This document shows positions 51,937-61,748 of a stretch of DNA of 64,000 bases, one piece after another; the first letter of the stretch is position 1; each line of letters opens with the position of its first letter. The notes below the pieces were generated by a model, which saw nothing but the letters and a program-made list of their open reading frames with translations, was not told where the DNA came from and did not search any database. This DNA is from Saprospiraceae bacterium (GTDB lineage Bacteria > Bacteroidota > Bacteroidia > Chitinophagales > Saprospiraceae): NCBI GenBank assembly GCA_020630435.1, contig JAHDBJ010000006.1:62001-126000 (forward strand), given 5' to 3'. Made by a program: the position numbers and the translations under genes.

Positions 51937-54417
51937 TTAGTACGTATCTACATCTACAACTACCTTAACTTGAGAATAACCTTTTGTAGTGTTTAATACT
52001 TCAATAGCTTCGATAATTGATTGTTTTACTAATTGCAAACTTTGGGCTTGGCGTTCTATTTTTATCATTATTTCTAAAAGATAATAACTTCTTACTCTAG
52101 GAATACTTGGAACAGCAGGACCAAGCAAACGTCTACCTACTTTACCTTTGAGATACTTTGAAAATAATTTTCCAGCTTGGTTTAATGTTTCAGTTCGCTT
52201 GTGTTTTAATGTAATTTTGATAAAACGATAAAAGGGTGGATATAAAAACATTTTTCTTTCCTCTAACTCTCTTTTGTAGAACGCAGCATAATTGTTTTGT
52301 AATACCTCAGATATTACAGGATGTTGTGGATTCATTGCTTGTATGATAACTTTCCCTTGTTTATGTTTCCTACCAGCTCTCCCACTCACTTGAGTCATCA
52401 GTTGAAAAGCTCTTTCACTTGCACGAAAATCAGGAAATTGGAATAGGCTATCTGCACTTAAAACGCCTACTAATCCAACATTATCAAAATCTAATCCTTT
52501 GGTTACCATTTGTGTTCCTACTAGTATATCAATTCGTTTTTCTTCAAAGTCATTAATTAGTTTTGTATGTGCATTTTTAGTTCGTATACTATCAAAATCC
52601 ATCCGTTGAACTTTTGCTTTGGGCAAATAGATTTGTAATTCATCTTCTACCTTCTGTGTTCCAAACCCCTTAAGTGTTAAGTCATGACTTCCACAGGCTG
52701 GACAATCCTTTTGTATTGGTGTTTGATAACCACAATAATGACATCGGAGATTATTACTGTATTGATGAAAAGTAAGGCTCACATCACAGTGTATACATTC
52801 AGCATACCAATCACATATTTGGCATCTCAATGTGGGAGCATATCCTCTTCTATTTTGAAATAGTATAGCTTGATTTCCATTGTCTATAGTTTGTTTCAAT
52901 TCTTCGATCAATACACTTGTAAAATGAGACTGTAAAATCCGTTTCTTCATCTCTTCTTTGACATTTACGACTACTATTTCTGGGAGTTCTAAACCACCAA
53001 ACCGTTCTGACATTTTTACAATTCCATACTTGTTTATTTCTGTATTATGAAATGTTTCTATAGAAGGTGTTGCTGAACCAAGTAGGACTTTTGCTTGGTT
53101 AAGATAAGCATAAAAAATAGCGGTATCTCGAGCATTATACCTAGGATTTGGTTCTACTTGTTTAAAAGAAGGATCATGTTCTTCATCTACAATAATTAGT
53201 TTAAGATTTATGAAGGGCAGAAATAAACTTGAGCGAGCACCAACCAATACAGATTTGCCTTCTAATGTTTTTTTCCAAATTTCTACTCTTTCATTATTAT
53301 TGAGTCTTGAATGATAAACTAAGATATCATCTCCAAAAATCCGTTGTAAACGAAATATAATCTGGGTTGTTAATGCAATCTCAGGAAGTAAATATAAAAC
53401 TTGTTCTCCTTTTGATATTGTTTCTTGTATCAACTCTATATAAACTCTTGTTTTACCACTTCCTGTCACACCATGTAAAAGGACAACATTTTTGGTATTA
53501 AATTTTTCCTTAATAAATTCTAGCGCAGCTTCTTGTTGCTCAGATAATTTATATTTCTCTTCCAGATCTTTATCATAAAGTCCTATTCGACTAGTCTCTT
53601 TTTTATAAATTTCAAAAATTCCTTTATCTACTATTGCCTTAATAATATTTGTCTTAACGTTTGCTTTATCACAGACTGCTTGTCGTAAAACTGTTTTGTT
53701 AGTTTGATTTAACTGCACAAATGCCATAAGTGCCTCTGTTTGCTTTCCTGCCCGTTTGACTTTATCAAATGCCTCTTGTAATAATTCTGTATTACTTGAG
53801 TAAGGCTCCTTTAAACGAACACAAGTCACGGTTTTGGGTTTATATTTTTGTTGCAGTTCTTCTTTTAAGAAAATGATGTGTTTTTCTAAAAGCGATTTAA
53901 CTAGGGGATATACCGTTTTTTGATTGAGAATACTCTGAATATCTTTTATGGTCAATTCATTTTGAATAGTAAGTGCTTCAGCAATAAGGTATTCTTTATC
54001 ATTGAGTTGCTCATAATTATGATTAAACAAAGGATTTAGCGTAATAATGGTTTCACTTGCCAGCTTTAAACCAGAGGGTAAGGCAGCATTCATCACTTCG
54101 CCTAAAGTGCACATATAATAATTCGCAATCCAAGTCCATAACTGTAACTGCTTCTCCGTTACTATTGGTTTATCGTCTATGATGGAAATAATAGGTTTAG
54201 GTCGGTATTTTTCTGGTCTATTTTTATCAATATTTTGTACAATGGCAGCATATAATTTACTTCGACCAAATTGAACTTCTACACGAACACCAACTTGGAT
54301 ACTATCAATCATTTCAGATGGAATCGAATAAGTATATAATTTTGGTACAGCAATGGGTAAAATCACTGTTGCGTAATACAATTCGTCTTGTATAGAATGG
54401 AATAGATTATTATTCAA
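51937..54417 (-). CDS. priA: primosomal protein N' (replication restart helicase)
   Basis: An 826-residue helicase that reloads the replisome at stalled forks. N-terminal 3'-end binding domain, Walker A LHGVTGSGKTRVYIE near residue 316, Walker B DEEHDPSFKQ, then the zinc insert with eight cysteines at about 525-575 (CQICDWYAECIHCDVS ... CHYCG ... CPACGS), and VSGRAGRKHKQGKVIIQ in the second lobe. Length and motif order normal. It is monocistronic. Confidence 0.96.
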   Translation of the reverse strand: MNNNLFHSIQDELYYATVILPIAVPKLYTYSIPSEMIDSIQVGVRVEVQFGRSKLYAAIVQNIDKNRPEKYRPKPIISIIDDKPIVTEKQLQLWTWIANYYMCTLGEVMNAALPSGLKLASETIITLNPLFNHNYEQLNDKEYLIAEALTIQNELTIKDIQSILNQKTVYPLVKSLLEKHIIFLKEELQQKYKPKTVTCVRLKEPYSSNTELLQEAFDKVKRAGKQTEALMAFVQLNQTNKTVLRQAVCDKANVKTNIIKAIVDKGIFEIYKKETSRIGLYDKDLEEKYKLSEQQEAALEFIKEKFNTKNVVLLHGVTGSGKTRVYIELIQETISKGEQVLYLLPEIALTTQIIFRLQRIFGDDILVYHSRLNNNERVEIWKKTLEGKSVLVGARSSLFLPFINLKLIIVDEEHDPSFKQVEPNPRYNARDTAIFYAYLNQAKVLLGSATPSIETFHNTEINKYGIVKMSERFGGLELPEIVVVNVKEEMKKRILQSHFTSVLIEELKQTIDNGNQAILFQNRRGYAPTLRCQICDWYAECIHCDVSLTFHQYSNNLRCHYCGYQTPIQKDCPACGSHDLTLKGFGTQKVEDELQIYLPKAKVQRMDFDSIRTKNAHTKLINDFEEKRIDILVGTQMVTKGLDFDNVGLVGVLSADSLFQFPDFRASERAFQLMTQVSGRAGRKHKQGKVIIQAMNPQHPVISEVLQNNYAAFYKRELEERKMFLYPPFYRFIKITLKHKRTETLNQAGKLFSKYLKGKVGRRLLGPAVPSIPRVRSYYLLEIMIKIERQAQSLQLVKQSIIEAIEVLNTTKGYSQVKVVVDVDTY

Positions 54418-54513
54418 ATTAGAATCTTTTTTAAGTTAAAGAACCATTGTAACTCAAAAATAGTTTTTCTAAATAATATAGAACATCTACATTGACCATG
54501 AATTTTAAAAAAA

Positions 54514-54543
54514 TAAGCCGACATTGAAACAATGTGCGGCTTA
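54514..54543 (-). terminator. terminator beside the fasciclin pseudogene
   Basis: TAAGCCG plus CATTG and CAATGT plus CGGCTTA arms, with a 3-base loop and a T-run on the minus strand. It stands 55 bases past the pseudogene stop, as expected for a formerly expressed gene. Confidence 0.85.
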
Positions 54544-54598
54544 GTAAATTGTTGGATTTAACTTAAACTAAAACTATATTGTATGATTTGGTGCTTTC

Positions 54599-55071
54599 CT
54601 AAGGTAGAAGTACACTATCTATTACATCAATAACACCATTTGTTGCTTCTACATCAAAAGTTGTAATGACAGAAATCTCATCGACCTTAATTCCATCAAT
54701 ATTAAATTTCTTCCTGACAAAGTAGCGACATCTTCTGGAGTTAAATCACTAGATAATATTTTAGCAGGAACAACGTGGTACAATAAGATTTCATAGAACC
54801 ATCTCCTTGAAGATCGTCAACTAGAGTCGTTTTAGTTAGGGCAACAGCTAAAGAGGTGAATCCATTTTCTTGAACTAATTCAACAATGTCTTGTACTTGT
54901 ATTTGGTGTGACTACATCATCGTTATCATTATCACAACTGACAGTAAACAATGAAATCCCTAATAATAGCAGTACTGAAATTAATAATTTGTTCGTGTCT
55001 AATTTTTTAATACCAAAAGTTATACAATAAAAAACACTAACATGACGCTTTTGTTTAATATTCAATTGCAT
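54599..55071 (-). pseudogene. decayed fasciclin-domain lipoprotein
   Basis: Pieces of one fasciclin (FAS1) lipoprotein lie in three different frames in the right order. They are an SPII signal (NKLLISVLLLLGISLFTVSC), then QVQDIVELVQENGFTSLAVA with the LVDDLQGDG end of the first half, then YHVVPAKILSSDLTPEDVAT, then FNIDGIKVDEISVITTFDVE and VIDVIDSVLLP before TAG at 54599-54601. At least three frameshifts are needed, and about 60 residues (the FTVFAPTN-type middle) are gone. The natural start also seems lost: the conserved beginning aligns with ATTAAAAAATTA where ATG is expected. The terminator downstream is intact. Confidence 0.85.
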
Positions 55072-55158
55072 AAAACTGAACAAAAGAGAAGAAAAAATAA
55101 AATTTTTATGATTTTATACTATTTTATGTTTATATTTATGGATATAAAATATATACAA

Positions 55159-56046
55159 ATGAAATACTCAATGGCACAAGTGGAAACATTAACAGGTATA
55201 AAAGCCCATACATTGCGCATATGGGAAAGGAGATACAGTTTTCTAAAGCCAATGCGTACTAAAACAAATATCCGTTATTATTCAGATGAACAACTCTGCA
55301 AATTGTTAAATGTTAGTATTCTCGTTCGTAATAGTTATCGCATTTCCAAAATCGATAAAATGACGGATGAGGAAATCAATAGTTTGGTAGGTGAAATTTT
55401 AACAACAAACAATGAAGATAAAACAGATGAAGTAAATATATTGATTTTAAGTATGCTTGAGTTAGATGAAGAGTCTTTTGATAAGATTTTTAAAAGACAG
55501 TTGTTAACTAAAGGATTATTTTCAGCCATAACAGAACTTATCTACCCTTTCCTAAGGCGTGTTGGAATACTTTGGAGAACAAAAAAACTCATTCCTGCTC
55601 AAGAGCATTTTATTTCAAACTTAATTCGTCAAAAAATTATTGCTGCAATAGAGGCACTTCCTGTACCTCCTACAGATGCTCCTAGTATCATTCTTTTTTT
55701 ACTCGAAGAAGAATACCATGAAATTGGTCTTTTATTAACTTCTTTTATTGCCAAAGATTTAGGGTGGCGTGTATTCTATCTAGGTCAAAATGTTCCTCGA
55801 GAAAATATAGCTCAAGTACATGAGATTACGGATTCCGATTTAATGATGACTATTTTAATCGCACCAAAATCTACTAAAGTTAATCAATCTATCAAATATA
55901 TTCTTGATACAACTTCTATTCCTCTTCTTATCTCTGGGAATCCTGAGAGTATAAAAATTATTGAGCCAAACGATAGAATTGTACACGTTTCTTCTCCAAA
56001 AGAACTCATTATATATCTGAATGACACCAGAAATAAGCTCAAATAA
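55159..56046 (+). CDS. MerR-type regulator with a B12-binding domain (CarH/LitR-like)
   Basis: A 295-residue protein started at the ATG at 55159, directly before the HTH (MKYSMAQVETLTGIKAHTLR, IWERRYSFLKPMRT). The C-terminal part matches the cobalamin-binding light sensors: the adenosyl-side motif Wx9EH is present (Trp139, Glu149-His150), and the lower B12 ligand region reads EYHEIG (185-190), keeping the His of DxHxxG while the Asp is Glu. CarH uses adenosylcobalamin as a light sensor and represses carotenoid genes in the dark. No carotenoid gene is adjacent, so targets are unknown. Its N-terminus overlaps the pseudogene's upstream region on the other strand. Confidence 0.82.
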   Translation: MKYSMAQVETLTGIKAHTLRIWERRYSFLKPMRTKTNIRYYSDEQLCKLLNVSILVRNSYRISKIDKMTDEEINSLVGEILTTNNEDKTDEVNILILSMLELDEESFDKIFKRQLLTKGLFSAITELIYPFLRRVGILWRTKKLIPAQEHFISNLIRQKIIAAIEALPVPPTDAPSIILFLLEEEYHEIGLLLTSFIAKDLGWRVFYLGQNVPRENIAQVHEITDSDLMMTILIAPKSTKVNQSIKYILDTTSIPLLISGNPESIKIIEPNDRIVHVSSPKELIIYLNDTRNKLK

Positions 56047-56283
56047 CATCTCTCATTCTCTTACTAAATGCATATTATTTTGACTAGAAGTCTTTATGGG
56101 ATTGTTATTTCCAACTTTCTTACTTAGATTTGTTTCAATCCTATTCAAATCTATATAAAAACATACTACAAAATTTTACAATATTTCTTTCGTTACATTG
56201 TATATTCATACTTTAGCTTGTTGTATTGGATTATCAATATCCAAGAGCTAATAGTATACTTCTTTTTCATCTAATGTTCCAAT

Positions 56284-59200
56284 ATGCGAGTACGTTATAT
56301 TCTTTTAATGTGTTTTATAATTTCAGGAAATTTTCTATTGGCACAGTCTACGAGTGTCTATAGTGAAGCTAATGTCATTTTTAAACGTGGTCTATCCTTT
56401 TACAATGAAGGTTTATATGCACAAGCTGTTAAAGAATTCCAAAAAGTATATAATCATCAGCGTCAGGCAAATGAAGGTGAAGATGGTTTATTAAAAGATA
56501 TGGCACAACTTTACATCGCTCGTAGTGCAGTACGATTAGAAAAACCAGAAGGAGAACGACTAATTCTGGATTTTATTCGAGAACATTCACCTAGTAGCCT
56601 TGCTAATGAAGCCAAGATCGAAATGGGTAATTATTACTATAATAGCAAAAAGTATGCAGAAGCAATAAAATTTTATACCCTTATCAATACCAATGAACTG
56701 AGTAAAAAACGAAAATCAGAAGTGTTGTTTAAACTAGGATATTCTTATTTTGTAAAAAAATCAAATGCAAATGCTAAAAATGCTTTTGCTGAAATAAAGG
56801 ATGAAAAAGAGAATGACTATTACTACCCTGCTAATTATTATTATGGAATGTGTGCTTTTTTTGATGGTGATTATGATGATGCTCTAGCTAGTTTTGAAAA
56901 AGCCAATTCCACTAAAAAATATAATCGTGTAGTACCTTATTATATTACTCAAATCTATTTTGCAGAAGGAAAATTTGATGAAGTAATAACATATGGAGGA
57001 AAGGCTTTAAGAAATAAAGAACTTCGAAATCAACTTGAAATTCGTCAACTCCTTGGGCAAGCCTTTTTTGAAAAACAACAGTATAATAATGCCTTACCTT
57101 ACCTAGAAGAATATGCAGCTAATGCCAAACAACTCCGCCCCGAAGATTATTATCAACTTGGATTTACACAATATAAAACAGGAAATTATCAAGCCGCCAT
57201 TAAAAATTTTGAAGCCTTAACAGATCAAAATAGTGAGTTGGGTCAATATGCTATGTATGCTCTAGGAGACTGTTACCTTAAAGTAGGTAATCGTTTTTCT
57301 GCTAGGACAGCTTTTGGCAAAGCTCGAAAAATGAATTTTAACCAAGAAATTTCAAACGAGTCAAATTATAATTATGCTAAACTTTCTTATGAATTAAAAC
57401 AACATAGAGATGCTTTAAATGCTATACAACTTATACCAGTAGATTCTCCATATTTTAATGAAGGGCAAGCATTTATGAGCAATATTTTTCTTAATACTAG
57501 AGATTATGCCCAAGCTTTACAAAGCATTGAAAAAATGCCTAATAAAACGCCTAAAATGCATGAAACCTATCAAAAAGTAGCTTATCTAAGAGGTGTTCAA
57601 TATTATAATGACCAAAATTATGGAAGTGCTAAACAATATTTTCATAAAGCATTAGAAACACCACTAGATGCTCGAACAACCGCTTTGGCAACTTATTGGT
57701 TGGGAGAAATGGCACATCGTGAAAATAATTATGCTGAAAGTATCCGAACGTTTGATGACTTTCTATCTAAGGCTTCTAGTGTTCCATTGCCCGATGAAAG
57801 CTCTGCTTATACTGCTAATTATATACAAGGTTACAACTATTTAAAACAAGATAAATATAAAACAGCAGCAAACTATTTTTCTAAAACAGTTGGAGATATT
57901 CGAAAAGACTACAATCATATTGATAATGATTACGTGAAAAAACAAATTCTCCCAGATGCAATTCTTCGAGCTGGTGATATGTTTTTTAAACAAAATGAAT
58001 ATGCTGAAGCACTACAGTATTATAATGAGGTTGTTTCAAAAAAATATAATGGCTCTGACTATGCACTTTATCAGAAAGCAATGATTGAAGGTCTTAGAGG
58101 TAAAACTGTTGAAAAAATACTTGTCTTAGAAGAGCTGACGAATCAATATCCAAAATCTCAATATGCTGATGATGGTCTATATGCACTAGGTTCTACTTAC
58201 CTAGAAATCGGAAAGTTTAATTTAGCAGTTGAAACATTTCAGTCCTTGAGTACAAATTATCCTAGCTCTACGCTTTTAAATGCTACCTTACTAAAAATGG
58301 GTTTAATTGCTTATAATCAAAATAATTATCCTGATGCATTAAGTTATTATAAACGTATTTTTAGAAATAATCCTACAGCAGCAGAAGCAAAAGTAGCATT
58401 AAGAGGAATAGAAGAAATATATATTGAAATGGGCGATCCAGATGCCTATTTAGCATTCCTAGAAAGTGTTCCGAATCATGGAGGCACTATTTCTTCAGGA
58501 GATAAAGATCTCATTAATTTTAGAGCTGCTGAAAAACAGTATGAGAATGGCAATTATGAAAAAGCGATTATAGGCTATAATAAATATTTAAAAAAATTTC
58601 CGAACGGGGAATATAGTTTGAAAGCAAAATATAATAGGAGTGAGGCTTACTTTTTATTAAAAAATTATGAAGCTGCCTTCGATAGTTATGAAGAAGTTAT
58701 AGAAATAGGAAATAGTCCTTACTATGCTTCTTCATTGTTCAAAGCTGCTGAAATTGCCTATAATCATAAACAAGATTTCAATAAGTCTTATCAATACTAT
58801 TCGATTCTTGAAACAATAGCACCTGAAGGAGAAGAACGACTAAATGCTCAATTGGGTGCTCTTCGTAGTGCTTGGCGCATTAACCAACCAACGGCTGTTT
58901 ATGCTACAGCAGATAAGGTCGTGTCTAATCCTAATGCTACTAAAGAACATAAAACAAATGCCTACTTCTATAAAGGTAAAATGGCTATTGAAGATAAGAA
59001 CCATACAATTGCTTTAGCTAGTTTTAAAGAGGTGATTAAGTTGGATAATAGTGAAAAATCTGCTGAAGCACGTTATCAAGTAGCTTATCTCTATTATATT
59101 CTACGAGAGTTAGAAATTGCGAAAACACTCTGTATAAACACATATCAAGAAATCCCAAATTATCCATATTGGCTAGCAAAAAGTACTATTCTATTAGCCG

Positions 59201-59406
59201 ATATTTTTGCGGAACAAGGAGATTTGTTTAATGCTAAAGCAACCCTTGAAGGACTTGTAGAAAATTATGATGGAGATGTTGCACTTGTAGAAGAAGCTAA
59301 AACAAAGCTCACCAAACTGCAAAGTCAAGATGCTGCAGCTACTAGGTTGCAGCCCTTAACACCGACTAATGGAGATAGAGAAATGGATGAACCCTTAGAG
59401 GATTAA
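56284..59406 (+). CDS. large secreted tetratricopeptide-repeat protein
   Basis: A 1040-residue protein with a signal peptide (MRVRYILLMCFIISGNFLLA) and about twenty TPR units along its length (FKLGYSYFVKKSNANAKNAF; YYQLGFTQYKTGNYQAAIKN; YALGSTYLEIGKFNLAVETF). It ends in an acidic, Glu/Asp-rich tail (NGDREMDEPLED). It has the general form of Bacteroidota periplasmic or outer-membrane TPR proteins, of YbgF/CpoB or gliding-related kinds. Its stop overlaps the possible start of the next gene (TAATG), so the pair is translationally coupled. Confidence 0.8.
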   Translation: MRVRYILLMCFIISGNFLLAQSTSVYSEANVIFKRGLSFYNEGLYAQAVKEFQKVYNHQRQANEGEDGLLKDMAQLYIARSAVRLEKPEGERLILDFIREHSPSSLANEAKIEMGNYYYNSKKYAEAIKFYTLINTNELSKKRKSEVLFKLGYSYFVKKSNANAKNAFAEIKDEKENDYYYPANYYYGMCAFFDGDYDDALASFEKANSTKKYNRVVPYYITQIYFAEGKFDEVITYGGKALRNKELRNQLEIRQLLGQAFFEKQQYNNALPYLEEYAANAKQLRPEDYYQLGFTQYKTGNYQAAIKNFEALTDQNSELGQYAMYALGDCYLKVGNRFSARTAFGKARKMNFNQEISNESNYNYAKLSYELKQHRDALNAIQLIPVDSPYFNEGQAFMSNIFLNTRDYAQALQSIEKMPNKTPKMHETYQKVAYLRGVQYYNDQNYGSAKQYFHKALETPLDARTTALATYWLGEMAHRENNYAESIRTFDDFLSKASSVPLPDESSAYTANYIQGYNYLKQDKYKTAANYFSKTVGDIRKDYNHIDNDYVKKQILPDAILRAGDMFFKQNEYAEALQYYNEVVSKKYNGSDYALYQKAMIEGLRGKTVEKILVLEELTNQYPKSQYADDGLYALGSTYLEIGKFNLAVETFQSLSTNYPSSTLLNATLLKMGLIAYNQNNYPDALSYYKRIFRNNPTAAEAKVALRGIEEIYIEMGDPDAYLAFLESVPNHGGTISSGDKDLINFRAAEKQYENGNYEKAIIGYNKYLKKFPNGEYSLKAKYNRSEAYFLLKNYEAAFDSYEEVIEIGNSPYYASSLFKAAEIAYNHKQDFNKSYQYYSILETIAPEGEERLNAQLGALRSAWRINQPTAVYATADKVVSNPNATKEHKTNAYFYKGKMAIEDKNHTIALASFKEVIKLDNSEKSAEARYQVAYLYYILRELEIAKTLCINTYQEIPNYPYWLAKSTILLADIFAEQGDLFNAKATLEGLVENYDGDVALVEEAKTKLTKLQSQDAAATRLQPLTPTNGDREMDEPLED

Positions 59407-59450
59407 TGTACTGCTTTTTGCACCCTATTTTGTTTACAAAAAAATATAAA

Positions 59451-61109
59451 ATGGATAAGTATCTATTTAAATCAATAATATTTAAAGAAACGATTTCTTT
59501 TTTATTGCTATTATTTATGATAGTAATATTTACAAATGATTTGATGGCACAACCCGACACAGAATTGCCTTCTGACCAAGTAGAAGTTGTTAAAAATTTT
59601 GAAGCACGATTAGCGGATGCTGAAAAAGTAGATATATCTCCTACATTACCGAATATTGATACTAGTACTCAAACACTCAATTATTCTGTTCCTCCTAATT
59701 TAAAAAGTATAGATTACGAACCGCCAGTATTACGACCTATTGCTATGAAGCCCGATCCGCTCCCTGAGATCTATAAGATGTTTGGTAAAGTTGGCTATGG
59801 GTTACCCAATTCCCCATTTGTTGAAATTAGTTATGATTCTGGGATACAAAATAACCTCGATTTTGGAGCGTGGGTTAAACACCATTCTGCCAACAATAAA
59901 AATCAACTCGAAAATCAACGGTTTGGGAATACTGATCTAGAACTCGATGGAACATATTATTTCGACTATGGCTTTGCAGTACAAGGTATTGGAGATTTTT
60001 CCAATCGTAATGTCTATTATTATGGATATGATCATACAGATACAATATTCATGGATGAAGATGTTAAACAAACGTTTACTTTATTCGATATTGGAGGTAA
60101 ATTTTTCAACCATACGAGAACTGTTGGTGATCTCAACTATAGTACAGATATTAATTTTTATCGACAAAACGATGCTTTTAAAAGTAATGAATTTGGAATC
60201 ATTTTAGATGCCGAATTGACTAAATATTTTGCTGAAAAGCATCCGCTAACTATCCAAATTAAAAACGATTTCAGTACTTTTAAAGATAGCACATCTCAAG
60301 ATCTAAACAACTTAAGTCTTATTCCATCGTTCACTTTTCAGAGCAATAGTTTTTATGGGAAAGCAGGGGTTAACCTAAGCCATGCAAAAGACACTTTTCA
60401 CCTCTTCCCAAATGTTGAATTAGGTTATTTGATTCCTGCTACGGGAATTACCATATTTGCTGGTTGGGATGGTGGTTTAATCAAAAACTCCTTTAGAAGA
60501 CTAAGTGAATATAATCCTTACATTGTATCTGAATTTGATGTAAAAAACACAAAACTCAATAATATCTATGCAGGTATAAAAGGACAATCAGGAAGCCTTA
60601 ACTACGAAGCACGGGCAGGATATAAAATCACAGAAAATACAGCATTATTCCTGAATGACTATGCTAAGGATGGTAAAAGATTTAATGTTATCTATGATGA
60701 TGTCGATATTTTTAATTTGCATGGTGAAATCACGTATAGTCCTTTTGCCAATCTTAATACTTTTGTCTTATTGGACTTCAATGCACTTGAACCCGAAACA
60801 GAAAATAAGGCTTGGCATTTGCCAATTTTTGAACTTAATGTCGGAGCTAATGGAAAAATGTTTAAAGAAAAATTTGGTGTGAAAGCAGAATTATATCTCG
60901 CTTCGGGCGTTGCAAATAAAAATGAAAATGATTCTGAGGAATTTCTAGGCGCATTATTGGATTTGAGTCTAGGAGCTGACTATCAGTTTACCAAAAATTT
61001 TGGTGTTTTTTTAGACGTAAACAACATTACTGATAATAAAAGAGAACGATGGTATCGATATCCAAGTTTTGGAATTAACTTTCTAGGAGGCATTATCGTT
61101 AAAATATAA
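59451..61109 (+). CDS. outer-membrane beta-barrel protein
   Basis: I start it at the ATG at 59451 (552 residues) because this gives a proper signal peptide (MDKYLFKSIIFKETISFLLL through DLMAQ); the ATG at 59406 would overlap the TPR stop. The mature part is a chain of amphipathic beta-strands with Gly/aromatic pairs (YFDYGFAVQGIGDFS; GKAGVNLSHAKDTFHLFPNV) and ends in a C-terminal strand (YRYPSFGINFLGGIIVKI). It looks like a barrel that works with the upstream TPR protein. No TonB box or plug domain is seen. Confidence 0.75.
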   Translation: MDKYLFKSIIFKETISFLLLLFMIVIFTNDLMAQPDTELPSDQVEVVKNFEARLADAEKVDISPTLPNIDTSTQTLNYSVPPNLKSIDYEPPVLRPIAMKPDPLPEIYKMFGKVGYGLPNSPFVEISYDSGIQNNLDFGAWVKHHSANNKNQLENQRFGNTDLELDGTYYFDYGFAVQGIGDFSNRNVYYYGYDHTDTIFMDEDVKQTFTLFDIGGKFFNHTRTVGDLNYSTDINFYRQNDAFKSNEFGIILDAELTKYFAEKHPLTIQIKNDFSTFKDSTSQDLNNLSLIPSFTFQSNSFYGKAGVNLSHAKDTFHLFPNVELGYLIPATGITIFAGWDGGLIKNSFRRLSEYNPYIVSEFDVKNTKLNNIYAGIKGQSGSLNYEARAGYKITENTALFLNDYAKDGKRFNVIYDDVDIFNLHGEITYSPFANLNTFVLLDFNALEPETENKAWHLPIFELNVGANGKMFKEKFGVKAELYLASGVANKNENDSEEFLGALLDLSLGADYQFTKNFGVFLDVNNITDNKRERWYRYPSFGINFLGGIIVKI

Positions 61110-61112
61110 AAA

Positions 61113-61150
61113 ATATAGCCAACTACTTAACAACAAATAATTGGCTATAT
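61113..61150 (-). terminator. terminator of the RiPP precursor genes
   Basis: Perfect 10-base arms ATATAGCCAA and TTGGCTATAT with an 18-base loop. On the minus strand it follows the last precursor stop (61170) by 20 bases and is followed by TTTTTTATATTTT. It may also end the convergent barrel gene. Confidence 0.85.
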
Positions 61151-61169
61151 AATATATATAAAAAATCGC

Positions 61170-61322
61170 TTATAATTTTTTCGGATCTTTTATATCATTG
61201 TGAGCATAATCATATGTTCCAGGAGGGCCTCCACCTGCAATATCATTTAATTTGCTAGCTTCTATAGCTTGAAATTTTTTAGTCTTTATTGACTCAAATG
61301 ACTTCTTTTGTTGTTCTTTCAT
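61170..61322 (-). CDS. RiPP precursor peptide 2 (graspetide type)
   Basis: A 50-residue peptide; I choose the ATG at 61320-61322 because it aligns with precursor 1, not the far-upstream in-frame ATG at 61400. The leader shares FESIK, KF and the GGG (residues 30-32) with precursor 1: KSFESIKTKKF then LNDIAGGG. The core after GGG is PPGTYDYAHNDIKDPKKL, without Cys, and rich in Thr, Asp and Lys, as expected for an ATP-grasp-made graspetide. Thr36 (+4), Tyr37 (+5) and Asp43 (+11) align with precursor 1. The gene is 50 bases after precursor 1 and shares the terminator at 61113-61150. Confidence 0.85.
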   Translation of the reverse strand: MKEQQKKSFESIKTKKFQAIEASKLNDIAGGGPPGTYDYAHNDIKDPKKL

Positions 61323-61372
61323 AATTGAATAAATTTTAATTTTAAAAAATGTTTGTATAAAAAAGTTGGTTT

Positions 61373-61522
61373 TTAACGCCAAACAAGAATTCCATTCCAA
61401 ACGTAATCTCCTTTATTTCCATGATATGTTTCGAAATATCCTCCTCCTGATAATTTGTTCATTTCCTTTTTATTCAAAGTTTCAAATTTATCAGCTTTAA
61501 TTGATTCGAATTTTTTATTCAT
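61373..61522 (-). CDS. RiPP precursor peptide 1 (graspetide type)
   Basis: A 49-residue peptide from the ATG at 61520-61522; too short for most gene finders. Leader MNKKFESIKADKFETLNKK then EMNKLSGGG, with the GGG at 26-28 marking the double-glycine cleavage site of C39 peptidase transporters. The core is YFETYHGNKGDYVWNGILVW plus Arg, without Cys. Candidate donors and acceptors are Thr32, Lys37, Glu31 and Asp39. Thr at +4, Tyr at +5 and Asp at +11 after GGG recur in precursor 2. It lies downstream of the maturase genes, 226 bases after the SPASM gene stop, and may have its own promoter in that gap. Confidence 0.85.
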   Translation of the reverse strand: MNKKFESIKADKFETLNKKEMNKLSGGGYFETYHGNKGDYVWNGILVWR

Positions 61523-61748
61523 AATTCAGTTTTTTAATGTGATTAAAAAATAAATCTTGATTTAGTTTAGATTATAACATTGGATAATTTCTACTAAATA
61601 GAAACAATCTGTACGTAAATTATCACGTAATTATGTCAAATTCCACTTACAATTAATAAACGCTGGATTTCAATTAACAAATGAAATAATAGGAATACTA
61701 TTTTGACACATATCATCTTTTTGATGCATGTAGTAGGGTTACTTATGA

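Noticed and set aside
61323-61400. Longer N-terminus for precursor 2 starting at 61400
   Set aside because: It would overlap precursor 1 and lose the leader alignment; the ATG at 61322 gives matching lengths.
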